A stretch of 64,000 nt of DNA from Siderastrea siderea (taxonomy: Eukaryota > Cnidaria > Anthozoa > Scleractinia > Rhizangiidae): the NCBI GenBank assembly GCA_964030785.1, contig OZ034968.1:56744899-56808898 (forward strand), given 5' to 3'. A program made the position numbers and the translations under genes. Below the pieces are notes generated by a model. It was not told the DNA's origin. It did not search any database and was given only the letters and a program-made list of their open reading frames with translations. Positions 1 to 12,000 of the stretch are shown here, one piece after another; the first letter of the stretch is position 1; the number at the start of each line of letters is the position of its first letter.

Positions 1-54
1 CTTTGTGGTGGATGAAAAAAGAATAGAAATCTATTTATATTTGATTTATAAAGA

Positions 55-60
55 TTTATT
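55..60 (-). terminator. Candidate poly(A) signal (AATAAA) for the first GPCR
   Basis: TTTATT on the plus strand reads AATAAA on the minus strand, about 350 bp past the receptor stop codon. It is the right motif in the right orientation, but such hexamers are common in AT-rich DNA. Confidence 0.3.
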
Positions 61-410
61 TTATAAAGCTCTATTGTGTTGCAGTTGAACTATGATCGGT
101 TTTCATGCAGAAATAACAAAAAGAAAATTCTTTCATTTTCCAGCTAAGTAAAGTCAAAACATAGGTAAACAAACTGCGTGCTATACGCGTAATTACAAAT
201 GGACGAAGCCTTTCTTTTTCCAAGTGTGGAATCGTTTCGTGCCGAAAAACTGAAATTAAAGTAACACACAAATCGCAGTAGTTGTTGACTTGCATCGGTT
301 TCCAAATTACCGGATGCAATAAGGGATAACATTGCGCACTACGTAGAAGACATTCAAGTGAACCAGAAACCAATGTTTATAATCTTCCGAAATTTACGTA
401 TGTTAATGAA

Positions 411-1562
411 TTACTCCTCGATGGAAGTTCTTTTTGTGGCTACTGTCACAAATGTCCCTGTTTCGCTCTGAGAAGACTGTCTTTTCGCTCGAACGTTCAG
501 TCTTATAGGCCCGCAAGGTAGCGATCCTCTAGCTAAGCGAGCTCTCTGAGTCCCAAGAAACAGTTCCAGCAAGGCGCGCCGAAATCTCCTCTGCAAAAGT
601 CCATAAATAAAAGGATCAATTGCACTCTTTAAAAAGGCAATCCACCTTAACGAGATTGTTACGGTGCGAGAGAGTGATATTCCATTGCTGCTTAGTTCAA
701 GAACACGTAAAGTCGTGTAAGGTGCGAGACAGCATATGAAAGCTCCAATAACGAAGAGAATTTTTCTCGCCGCCTTGAATTCTCGCTGCCGACTAGTTTC
801 AGTGGCCATAGGTCCGCGCACAGGCGCAAGATGGACGGCCGTTATTACAGCGTGTCCTATCCGGCGAGAATGAAGCTTTGCGACATTGAAAATTCTGTAG
901 TATGTCACTAGCATGACCAGAAGCGATAGTCCGGCATTAGCGGTGTAAGTAGCCACTGTGAACACCAGATAGTTCACTTCGTGCAGGTCAGATGGGAACG
1001 TACAGAAGAAATATCGCGGATTAAATTCGTACCAACCGAATCCAATCGGTACTAAGGAAAATATCGTAGATTGTAGCCAAACGAAGGAAATCATTACCAA
1101 CGCACACTGCACCGTCATTTTTGCACGGTACTGAAGAGGTTTGCAAACTGCTATGTAACGATCCGCTGAGATAGTCGCAAGAGTTAAAACCGCCGCAAGG
1201 CCCAATACCATATTCCAAAACGCACTGGTCTGACACCAGAAGGCGCCAAATGGCCATCCACCCGCCACCACTGAACCGAATGAATACGGCATGGCGAAAA
1301 CAGCCATGAAAAAGTCACAGATGGCGAGATTGACAATGAAAACGCTAGAAATATGCCGCCGGAGTTCCTTGCTCCTGTAGACGACTAAACAAACGAGGAA
1401 ATTCATAACAAGAGCCGCAAGCGTCATGAGAAATATAGACAAAGCGAAAGCAAAAACTTCCACCTTAGAGAGGAAACCCATTGATGCTTGTTTAGGATTA
1501 CAGTTCTCCTTTGCGGAAATATCCTTTTTTAACCACCAGTTTTCGTCAGATCTATAGCTCAA
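411..1562 (-). CDS. Class A (rhodopsin-like) GPCR, orphan, single exon
   Basis: A 383-residue seven-helix receptor read without introns. Seen: TM1 with N54, TM2 LAICD with D83, extracellular C110 and C187 for the conserved disulfide, the DRY motif at 134-136 followed by IAV, and TM7 DPFIY at 316-320. TM6 carries CLAP (278-281), so the usual tryptophan toggle of CWxP is missing. Intracellular loop 3 is short (about residues 228-265) and basic. The tail is rich in Arg, Ser and Thr. The family signals through heterotrimeric G proteins at the plasma membrane; the ligand cannot be told from sequence. The first ATG gives a 27-residue leader; M28 (MGFLSKVE) is an alternative start close to TM1. General resemblance is to amine or GPR161-like orphan receptors, but this is weak. 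Certain as a class A GPCR, unsure of subfamily. Confidence 0.93.
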   Translation of the reverse strand: MSYRSDENWWLKKDISAKENCNPKQASMGFLSKVEVFAFALSIFLMTLAALVMNFLVCLVVYRSKELRRHISSVFIVNLAICDFFMAVFAMPYSFGSVVAGGWPFGAFWCQTSAFWNMVLGLAAVLTLATISADRYIAVCKPLQYRAKMTVQCALVMISFVWLQSTIFSLVPIGFGWYEFNPRYFFCTFPSDLHEVNYLVFTVATYTANAGLSLLVMLVTYYRIFNVAKLHSRRIGHAVITAVHLAPVRGPMATETSRQREFKAARKILFVIGAFICCLAPYTTLRVLELSSNGISLSRTVTISLRWIAFLKSAIDPFIYGLLQRRFRRALLELFLGTQRARLARGSLPCGPIRLNVRAKRQSSQSETGTFVTVATKRTSIEE

Positions 1563-4500
1563 TAAAGCGCGTGCAAGATCTACTTAAACCCTGAGTTTAG
1601 GTCATTGTTTCGGCAGCTGCTGGCAAAGATGACGGGTGAAAGACGTTTTTTGGCTGCACTTTCCACGTATTTTCACGGTGCCAACAGCCCTCTTATACGG
1701 TTTAACTTGTCTTCCGGTTAAGGAACTGTTTTAGGAGAAATGTAACGATTTAGTGGTGCTCCGCGAACTTGCCAATCGCTCCGCTGCACAATAACATCTT
1801 TCATCAAGTCCAGTGGCAATCGTTTGCAATCGGCGATTAATAAAATCTTCTAAATTTCCATGTTATTTTTTTCTCCTGCCTTCTGTAAATATTACCCAAG
1901 TCATTCTATTGGATGAAAACAGAAAAAAAAGTCACATTCAAATAGGTCACCTTGCTATGAGATGCAGTTGTCCATATTGTCCATTTTAATTAGCAAAGGC
2001 TCCAATCCATAGGTCCAAATCGATGCAAGAGAAAATTTGCATTATAATGCCTTTAACAGGACAGGGTGTATTTAGAACTTGGCGCTCGTTAAGCACTAAG
2101 AAAATCCCTTTTAGAGCACGAAGTGCCAATTCATCAAAACTTTAAAAAGTACTCCAAATTTCTCGCTCTTGGTTTCTTTTTCTGTACTCGTAAAAAATTT
2201 TCATTTCTATCTTGATTGTAAAATATCAACATCGGCGAGCAGCTTTCCAAGATATACTAGAACCATTTCAAAATAAACCTGAAAGTTAAAAAGCATAAAA
2301 CCTGCTAAATAATGCATGCACTATCTAAATTACTCCAAATCTATTACTTCGCAACAAGGAATATTAATAACAAACTATAGACGAAGAAAGTCATGTTACC
2401 ATTTAGATGTTACAGTGACTTTCAAAATAGTTGCATTCATTGAAATGATGGACTAGATTTTGTTGCATTTTTAAAATCCAACACTTTCAAACAAATGTAG
2501 GACACAAAACTGTCAAAGGCGAAAATTTCTTTCACGGGGAAGAGCAGCTATTTGGTAGCATTCGTTCCAAAATTATAAAACTCTCATGGCAAAATTGTTT
2601 GTCGACGCAATTCCATCAAAGCGTAAGAGATAGCTTTGAAAATCTACCCTTTCCGTACGTGATCTCCGTGCATTATTTTCCCCCAAACGTCCAGGTTTAA
2701 TTTTTCTGTATATTTTATAATTGTGAAAGTTTGAATTTTGCCAGGTGTTGTTTTTCTCATGCAAATTTATATGCGTGCTAATGTTTACTTTGACTAAGAA
2801 ACTAATAAAAATAAATTGTCTTTTTTTCTGGTGCTGGATAACCGATTATAAGGAATGACTTCGCGAAATTAAGAAAAAAAGGCCCAGCAGTTGAAAAATA
2901 ACTGTGATCTTGACTTGCATTGAAGCGTACGTGTTCAAATTACAATCCGAATTTATTACTTTCGATTCAGTGCAGCAAATATTGTCTCAAGCTAAATGAA
3001 CATTTTACTTCTAGTTACATAAAACTCTTAACTACGATATCGGCTTTTGTGATCACAAAAAACTGAAGGCAGATTTTCATCAAGTTTGATAAAAATGCAT
3101 GCGCGATAAAAACCCGCCAAAACAAAGTAAACTAATGACAATCACGAATATTTTTTTCTACTCTCTGCTCGGCTGCTAGCCGACTGTGTAGAGTTAGCAC
3201 CTTTTTTGAATAAATTTTTTATTCGAAAACCGGAAAACAAATTTGTTGATCATGATGTCAAGACTGAGAGCTTTAAAATGCCAAGTGGCTGGGAAAAACC
3301 GGATGCTTCTCTCCGGCTTCCATGGCTATAAATCAGCTTGATATGATCTTTGACATTTAAAATCAAGTTGCATTCAAGGAAATACTTAAAAGACAGTTAT
3401 CTGGCGAGAGATCACAAAGGATATAAGAACAGTATTGCGGATGCTAATTGTCTTCCTGAAAGGAAATTACCGTTAATTTCTTTTGTCCATTTTGCATAGG
3501 ACGTATCGGCAAAAAATTAACTCCTCGTCTTACTTAATCTTTTTAACCATTCTGCCAAAGTTAGGTTACGATAGACAGTTGCATATGTTTTCTTCATTTG
3601 TCTTATTTGTAGATCAGTTTTTATTGGCCAATTTATTACTTCAACCGTTTAGTTTTGAATTCAGACGTTTACACAAAATTATATATTTCTTTACTTATTT
3701 ATCTTTCCTCATCATCCAAGGTTCTTATCTTATTCTTTCTTCTATAATAGACAAACAAACTCAGTCCTTCTTTTTCTATTCAGCAGCTCACATAATCACT
3801 CATTTGCAATTTACATTTGCCTTTTGCTGTTCTCGAGCTTGTCAACCAATTTTTCGCGTGTACTTTGCGAGCTATTGTTTGGGAGGCTTATGACGTTTTA
3901 GCGATTTCAAAGAAAAGACACTCTAAAGGCATTACATTTCACGAACGTAACGTCAACATTTAATCACCAAGAAAGAATCCTCATGAATCCTGCACTCAAC
4001 TTAAAAGTTGACGATCGAGTAGCATTGTTAAAAAGTACATTAAAAGTACACACACCTATTGGTTAACAATGAAAGATACTTGAATGCTAGTGCTAGAAAA
4101 GAAAACTGTCCAAGAACAGCTACAGATTGACATGCTGGTCGACGTGAACGCGTAAATTGAAAACGTAATCACAGGCCAACAGGGTGTCAAACGGTGTACT
4201 GCCATCTATTATGGATAAATCGGCCGAAGGCGGATTAAAGAGTATAAGAAACACAATGACGGTGCGAAAAAATCCTCAGGAAAACAGGGAACAGTTGGAG
4301 AAATTCCCACTTAATCTTAAGTTTCTTTACGCAACCGGGGCTAGGCTCTTACATTTTGTTCTCGGCCATCCTTTGCACATTTTTTTCCTGCATGTATCTC
4401 ATTTCGTTTCTCTTCCCGGACTTCTCAAAAACGGAAAGAACGTCACTTTTCCTAGCTAAAATATCAGGACTAAAGTAAAGTTTAAAAACAAAGATTAAAA

Positions 4501-4886
4501 CCATTAACTCTTTCACTTCTAGTAGTGGCCAAACTAAAATTTTGAGAAAAATTCTAAATTTCACTTTTTCAAATGCTACAAAAGAAATAGTACCATGCAA
4601 AAGTACTGCTGAAGAGATTTCATTCGAAAAGGCACACCATAGGATTTCATCCACAGACTCAAAAGTTAGAACCACCATAATTGTTTCCATAACTGACTTG
4701 TGGAGTGAAAGGGCTAAGCATACATTTAGAATGACAATAAGATGAAAATAAATATGAATCAGTTTCATCTTAATGTCATTCTATGCTTGATTATAATGTT
4801 GGATACACTGACCCGTTGTATCGTTTTAATCTGTTTTCTTTACTGAAATGATTCAACACACCTTTAGTCATTCAATGTTTGAAGTA
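1563..4886. other. Intergenic, no gene recognised
   Basis: AT-rich DNA upstream of the minus-strand GPCR. It should contain that gene's promoter and any 5' UTR exon, but no TATA box or clear element was identified. A plus-strand open frame at 3483-3893 has a Phe/Leu/Ile-rich, AT-driven composition and no recognisable domain. Confidence 0.5.
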
Positions 4887-5379
4887 ATGTACCAGTCAAA
4901 CTGAAGCTTCAACTTCCCCCTCCCAGGCAACCCCCTGGGGCATTTGAACTTTTGAAGATTGGCTTGTTCAAATTCCCTTCCCTCGGGGCAAAAAAGCCGT
5001 TCAAATGCCCCGCCAATTAGTACTGAAATACCTCTCCTCAAAGGCAAATTTCGTCTTTAATCAAACACTGTTCACGCTTTTCAGAGAGAGATCTGCCATT
5101 ATGACACCTTCAAACTTCTTTTAAAGACCCTTTTGAAAGAGTTATTCGCAAACAAAGGCAAAATTCTATCTTGTAAATCCATCAAACCCTGCAAAAACTG
5201 AAAAAATTCACGAGCGTATTACACTAGAACAAAAGATAAATCTGGTTCAAATTCCCCACCCTTCCAAGGAAACATTCAAATTCCCCCCTCTCTGGGCACA
5301 ATGCACAGTCAAATGCCTGGGGTATGCCCGGGAAGGGGAGGGGGGGGGGGAATTTGAAGCTTCAATTTGACCGGTACAT
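4887..5379. mobile_element. TIR element of about 490 bp (MITE-like)
   Basis: The two ends are inverted copies: ATGTACCAGTCAAACTGAAG at the left and ATGTACCGGTCAAATTGAAG read inward from the right, and the match goes on through GCTTCAA. Inside are C-rich and G-rich blocks (CCCTGGGGCATTTGAA types) that recur in both orientations. No coding capacity. I could not fix a target duplication. Confidence 0.65.
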
Positions 5380-5779
5380 AAGGTTCTTTCAGAATTTGTA
5401 CGTTTCCCTTGACCAAAACATCGCTTCTTTAACAAGCCAATCAGTCAATTACAGAATGATGCAACATTGAATAATAACAGAACACTTAAATGGAGCTACA
5501 GAATGCTGTATATTTTGTATTAGTTAACAAGGAATCAACGTCAATCATTGTCTTGGAAAATGAGTCAGTTCAATAAAAGAGTAAGATGGCAGACGAGAAG
5601 AGAGAAGTAGGGGAAGACCAGTGAAAAAAGTCCTGTCAGTGGCAAAATCTAACAGGCTCCACTGTTCCACAGTTCTTCCAGCACGTGTATTTTATAGACT
5701 GAAATTAAATTGCATCCTTCACGTAACAGTTCAAAATTCAAAGCTTTCAATTCAATGACGTATTCACCAGGTTTTGCCC

Positions 5780-7268
5780 TTATTGCACTCCTTGAAGAGT
5801 TACCACAATTCTTCTAGATCCGCCATGATTCCTGTGTTCACAAAGCCAAAGTCCCTGCCAGGTTCCAAGATTTAACTTTCCATTTGTTATTGGGACTGTC
5901 ACACTTGGTCCAATAAGGGCTGTCTTGACATGTGCTGTCAACATACAAAACAAGACAGAGGATGTTCCATATGACAAAAAGGTCACACCATAGCAAGCAT
6001 AATGCAGAAAAGGGAATAAAATACAGCAGGCCCTCTGGTTATCTCCAGTTCCTTGCAATCTTGATTTGGATGATATTGAAAGTGTTTAATTAATGATATG
6101 AATGTGATGGTGAATTTTAAACGGCCTGGTAAATATATATGAAAGAGATGTTTATTCAGTCAGTGTCACAGGCGACTCGGAAAAAAGGCCATTAAACTCG
6201 GTTCATGTGAAAAACATCCTTCATACTGCTAGGACTGGAATGTCGATAGGTGGCATGTTTGCAGTGATATAGATGTGATAGTGAATTTTAAGCCTGGTGA
6301 ATATCTGAGAAAGATGTTTATTCAGTCAGTGACACAGGTGACTCAGAAATGAGCATCTGAACTAGTAAACACAAGATCATAGGTTCGAATCCTGTTTAAA
6401 GAACTCGGATTTTTTTCCGAGTCACCTGTGACACTGACTGAATAAACATCTTTCTGTTTAACTACTGTTGCCTTCATTGAATGCCCACTATCTCAAACAA
6501 ATTAAAAATTTCCTTATACATGTTCTTGAGATAGCAAGAGTGTTCTGCAGTGCCTTCTAGTCTGTAGTACTATAAAGATATCAAAGGAAAGCCATAAGTT
6601 ACAGCATGAAACCCAAAACTTAATTGGCAAGTTTTTGTAGAGATATCAACTATCAAATAAGAGGATAATCTCAAGAAAGCCAACTCAGCTCTGGCCTTCA
6701 ATTGGTTTCCAGGAAGTTATCTGCAAATACAGTTCTGATAGTCCATATCAGAAAAATACTAACTGGGAGTGGTCAGACTTCGGTGTCTGGTGTGTAACAA
6801 CAAAAACCAAGAAGGATCGAGAAAAGGTTTAAGAAAGCCATGACCCCAGGACTCTACACCCCAAACTTTAGGTCTAAAGTTCATACCACTTGTTAGCTTA
6901 TATTAACTCTACACAAAAAATAGCATTACATTATACTTGTGATTTGTGAAGCTAGAGTGAACTCGTTTATAAATTTGATGTCTTTTGCAAAGCCTTTTCC
7001 AATCAAGAGTGTGTTGAAATGAACATGACCACCACATTTTAAAATTGATTCCTGTTATCTGTTTACTTGAAGAAGTGGCTAAAATATGTCTCTGAAATCA
7101 AAACGATGATGAAAGTGTACCAGCATGATTATCCAAATATGTCAGTGGATCTGATTAAATTCAGACAACAAATTTCTTGAAACCAGTGATTCAAAGGATC
7201 ATCCAAGTGGGTACATGAACATTAGATGAAGAGCCACTACTAATTCATAAATTGAGTGATTGATTGAC

Positions 7269-7320
<52 letters not shown>

Positions 7321-8088
7321 TACCTATGATCCAACTTGCAACTACATCAAATTTAAAGATTGTTTTGTCTCTTCTTTGACTTTGTGATAAAACCTTTTTT
7401 GAGCCTACACAGGAACAACACTTCTCAGCTTTGCAAGGTTTGTGGGCCATATATTTCTAGAAGATATGAAACCCTCAGGCAGTTTATTATTTTTTTTAAA
7501 GGAACGCCTGTTTTTTCAGCCCTTTAAATGAGATTTTATTTCTACCCTCAGCAGTTTTCTTGGATACCCCTCCGCGTGGGGATACACTTAGCATCCCACC
7601 CCTCCCCTATAATTAACTCTTGTCAATGCTTTGACATTCCTGCCTAAGATCATTTATTTAATATAAGAAAAATTAACAAGAGATATGTAACCTGGCATAT
7701 CATCAGGCCCCTCAAGAGTATGCTCGTATGGAGCATTTTCTGGAACCAGGCGATTTAACATCATCTCCATGTCCGTTCGAACAGAAGAGTCCCAACACTC
7801 GTTGACACATATGCTTGCTGAGGTGTGTTGAAGCAAAAAATGCGCCAGACCGACCTTGTATTTCTTTAGCTCTGGGATTTTTTCTATTTCGCTTGTTATG
7901 TTGTGAACACCGCGAGGTTTTGGCTTCACATTAACGACTGTTTGAAACCAGACAGTAGGTCCGCTCGCCGCCATATTGTCGTGTGATGTAACAATTGCGC
8001 GGTTACCTCGGAAGTTCCGAAAAAGTGGCGCGGAGGTATGGCTTGGAAGAAATAATCCTCTCCACGAAAAACTTGAAAGTCTAATCAT
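5780..8088 (-). CDS. YjbQ/UPF0047 family protein, two exons
   Basis: Exon 1 is 8088-7692 and exon 2 is 5934-5780. The donor CCAG|GTTACA and acceptor TTGACAG|CACATG join in phase 1 to give GPDDMPAH, the family signature, so the splice is convincing. The product is 183 aa. Seen: QHTSAS at 87-92, [23 protein letters not shown] at 127-134, [14 protein letters not shown] and LCEHR. Bacterial members are about 140 aa, form compact trimers, and have been linked to thiamine-phosphate synthase activity; the animal role is not established. M39 (MAASGP) would give a 145-aa protein of typical length. The first 38 residues have five Arg and almost no acidic residues, which suggests a mitochondrial targeting peptide. 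The 1.76-kb intron holds a repeat cluster (6090-6460) and a GATT microsatellite. The gene lies head to head with the ribose-5-phosphate isomerase gene. Confidence 0.92.
6090..6460. repeat. SINE-like repeat cluster with direct and inverted copies
   Basis: A block running from ATGTGATGGTGAATTTTAA through AGATGTTTATTCAGTCAGTG and CACAGGCGACTC occurs near 6101 and again, diverged, near 6267. Its end is repeated in inverted orientation at about 6412-6453. Between them, GGTTCGAATCC (near 6382) matches a tRNA B box, so a tRNA-derived SINE is likely. It lies in the intron of the YjbQ-family gene. Confidence 0.55.
7256..7318. repeat. (GATT)n microsatellite
   Basis: About 15 nearly perfect tetranucleotide units in the intron of the YjbQ-family gene. 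Confidence 0.95.
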
Positions 8089-8275
8089 TTCACTATCGCG
8101 ACTGACAAAGTAACATTTCTGGTTTGATTCGCAAGAAACAAAGCTCTACAAACCCGAAGCGGATGTTATTTTGCCGATCATTTTGGCGACACTTTGTTAG
8201 TATTCTTTACTTCCGGTGGTAGGTACTTTATATATGATGCATTGTTATGTACCGCTATGCATAGAAAATGTATAC

Positions 8276-8811
8276 CCGGTGGGGGGGGGGGGGGGGGGGG
8301 GGGGGGACTACCATATGAAAGTGACGGGGATGCTTGTCGGAAAATTAGAATTAAACCCTTAAAGGAGACCAATCTGGGCGTGGCTCAGGTGTTATTGGAC
8401 CCCTAAAAGAGACCATGCTAAACAGACAACCAAATAAGAGCTACAGTGATTTAATTGCGCTAATGATTGACGCTATAGGAGTGAGGTGCGGGATTGCGGA
8501 AAATTAATTCAGAGTTTAAAAGAACGAGGCATATAACAAATGTACTGTTTTGTTATTCTTTTGTTATTCAATGAGATGCAAATGAGTGTGCGGCGTTTTT
8601 CTGCAATCCCGCACCTTAGAGCGCTATAGATTGACGGCCTTTGGTTTTTTCATATAGATATTTCTTTACACACAACCCTAAGCGATACCTGTGTAGGTAA
8701 AAATGTTGGCTTTCCTTCCTGAAAACCCTAAGCGAGACCAAAATCTGCAATTTACACCCCTAAGCGAGACGACGAACATCCCCGTCACTTTCATAGGGGA
8801 GACCCCCCGGG
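8276..8811. mobile_element. 536-bp non-autonomous TIR element with 8-bp target duplication
   Basis: The flanks are direct repeats ATGTATAC at 8268-8275 and 8812-8819. The ends are inverted: CCGGTGGGGG at the left and CCCGGGGGG from the right. Both then run into the same block containing CATATGAAAGTGACGGGGAT, or CCTATGAAAGTGACGGGGAT from the right end. Repeated CCCTAAGCGAGAC units lie inside. An 8-bp duplication is typical of hAT-type transposition. No coding capacity. The left arm has a run of about 26 G. It sits between two divergent genes. Confidence 0.8.
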
Positions 8812-9013
8812 ATGTATACTGTCTCCCTTTCTTGGCTTACAGAGGTTACTTGGCTTACTTCACTACTTGAGGTGCTTAGCTGTCGTGAGTTACTTGGCCT
8901 TCTTGATTTGCTTCCGTACTTGAGGTGCTTGGTTGTCTTGAGTTGCTTGGCCTACTTCCGGTTGCAGTTACCGCTGGACGGAACATTCGTTTGGCGGTAA
9001 ATTTCATTCCCTC

Positions 9014-12000
9014 ATGGTTGTGAATGCGTTGCTCTTTCGAGGATCACTTTTTCGTTTGTGTCGTTCTTTTTGGACTGGAAAGGCAGTAATGGATGCTGGA
9101 AAACGGGCTGCAGCAAGATATGCTGTTGATACCTATGTCAAGGTTGGTTTCACCATCGAATTTGACATGAAATTTGAGCTGAAGTGACACAAACAGTGAT
9201 GTCGATGATGGTCCATTACTCTACAGTCTCACTCCAGGTTATAAAAAGCTACCCACCACTGATGGGCCCAAGGGAAGAGATAAACGTTTAGTTTAGAAAG
9301 GTAGCAGCGAAATTTAAAAAAAACGTACTAAGCTAAAGAAAGAACTTGGAATCAAATCTGCAGGCTCATTTTCTGTTCTGTATATCTGAATAGCATGACC
9401 CCCTCTTTTTTTCCATCTGGCATTATTGTCTTTTGATGACCACCTCTCACAGGTTTCCGCCCCAATGTCCCCCCTCCTGGGTGTGAGTTATTCACAAAAA
9501 TTCGCCTTCAGACTCCCCTTGTTTTTATGTCCTACCCTAGGTGCAAAAGAGTTTCTCTTGCATGCAGAAACTATTTGTCTAATTGTCTTATATGCATGTG
9601 CACTGTAAGAGACGCTCTCAGAGTTTTCTGGTACCCAGATTATTAATCTAACCCCGTTTCAGTCAGCTCCAGACAAGACATGTAAGAGCATACCCATGAG
9701 GTTCAGTTCTGACTAATAAATAATAAAATAAATTAACTAATCAATTGGAATTTGGCTCTTCAACCTGTCTTTCCAGAGGGAATAGGGACGTGGAAGTGTT
9801 TGTTTTTGTTAAGGAAGTCACTCATGGGCCATAAGGGCCAACACAGCTGGAACTTTAAACTCCAGCTTCTGTCGCACAATGACGAGGAGTATCACTACCG
9901 CCCTGGTTGAGATGCTAGTCCATCACAGGATCCCCAGCTTAAAGTAACTAGCAGTATGACTACTCCCCTGGATGGGATACTAGTCCATCACAGGATACCC
10001 AGGCAATAGTGACTAGGAGTATCACTTCTCCCCTGGATGGGATGCTGGTCCATTGCAGGATTACACTTTACCCATAGAGAATTTCAGTTAAAAGCCTTTG
10101 GTCAAGGATGAAATCCAACTACAAACTCAAATTACTCATGGCATCAACTCTGGAATTTGACCCTGGGCATAGTGTGCCATTCCTTTTCCAGGCTTTGTGG
10201 AGATTGTGTAGTGTGTGCATTGCCATCAATGTCCTGTAATAGGAATCAACATCTCCATACCCATTGCCAAGAACTATTGTGTTGTTCCAGAAAATATCCA
10301 TACTCCCCCCATGGAGGGTGTTTTAGGTTTGAACCCCCAGCCCTCTGGAAATTCCAGTTTAGGCTTATACTTTCCTTAAAAAATTTTGGCCCTTAAGACC
10401 CCTCTCCTCCGAGGAATTGCCAATGACCCTCTGTGGTGGGGGTATGGATATTTTCTGGAACCACGCATTTTGTGGTTCCCAACCACACCAGTCCCACATA
10501 CCACATAGCTTGTGTACCCACGTGGAGCTGAGGTTTTAAGCAACCTTTGGATTTTCTTTTGGAGGATGTACACAGCGGTTACGGGTTCAATGATTTTTTA
10601 TGAGACTGCTACATGTCTGGCTATGCCATGCTGGTGATTCCTGATAAGCAAACAGCTCTCCATGGCTACTATGTCTCCATGGGTAATTTTGGGCTGTTCA
10701 CGTAAAGAGGGTTCTGGCCAAGTCATATCAAGTTTAGAAATCAATAGGTAATAAAAACACATTTTATGCTGTAATCTATTGTGAGCACTTCACTAGCCTT
10801 GAATGATAAAGACAGCCTAAAGAAGAAACACTTCGAATTTTTCCTCCCACCACGTGAAGTGTGTGTACCATAGAGGCTGAGGCAGGAAAGCTTATTAGCA
10901 TTGTTTTAATTTACATCAGTTGTAAATTATAATGTATTTTTATTTATAGGATAATCAAGTACTGGGAATTGGATCCGGATCAACAATAGTGTTTGCAGTT
11001 GAGCGGATTGGTGAGTGAACTTTGACACCTTTACATGGAGGGCACTTTCTAATCTATGCCATAAAGTACAGTATACATGAAGTCAGTATAACCGAGCCAG
11101 TGATTTTAAATCTTGTCTCTATACAAGTATAAGAAAGTCATCTGGTGGTAATTTTGTTTTTTCCTGTTGTATTTTGTAGCAGAGAGAGTCAAAGATGAGA
11201 ATTTAAATTTAGTCTGTGTTCCATCCTCATTTCAGGTGAGTGTTTCTAATTGAAGGGGTGCATGGCAAAAAGCCTGAAATGATTTCTGATAAACTGCTAA
11301 ATTCTCCTTCCAAATTCCCTTTTATTTGCTTGTGAAACAAAAGAAGAATGTCTAGATCTATCTTTACATACAATTATGCACATTTATGTGTAGCATCTTT
11401 AATTAGGTCTCTCTTTTCTTATAAAAAATAATTTCTTGTTGTCTTGACAGGCCCAGCAACTAATCACACAGCACAAATTACACCTTAGTGACCTGGATAG
11501 ACACCCTGAGGTGAGATGTGGTAGTTAAAACCGTAACCACATGACATGTAAACGCTGATGGAGAGGGCTACAACATTAATTTTACTGAAACTTTCACTTC
11601 TGAGCAGGGGGCGTGTACATTGTACATTTATCTTCCAGAACCTTAACCTTGTCCCAGTTCTCTCTAGCAAATAAAATAAAATGAGGAATTAGCATTGGCA
11701 CATCCACTAGGTGGATCTTCATCCACTGTATCCAGATCAAACTGGAATATGGCAATGTTGGTTTTTGAGGAGAGGGAAAAACCAGAGTATCCAGAGAAAA
11801 ACCTCTCAGAGCAAGGAAGAGAACTAATAACAAACTTTACCAACATATTACGCCGAGTTCGGGAAATGAACCCAGGCGACATTGTTGGGAAGTGAGTGCT
11901 CTCACCACTGTACCAATTCATGCTCCCCAGCAATTACTCTGAGCATGCCAGATGATCCAAATTGACGTCAAGGTTTTATTTGATTGATAGTTAAATGTTG

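Noticed and set aside
3483..3893. 136-residue plus-strand open frame with hydrophobic stretches
   Set aside because: AT-driven Phe/Leu/Ile composition, no recognisable motif and no splice or promoter context.
8178..8406. Poly-Pro and poly-Gly open frames on the two strands
   Set aside because: Produced by the run of G at the left end of the 8276-8811 element.
9881..10075. CRISPR-like regular repeat
   Set aside because: Only three directly adjacent 65-bp units without unique spacers, inside an intron of an animal gene.
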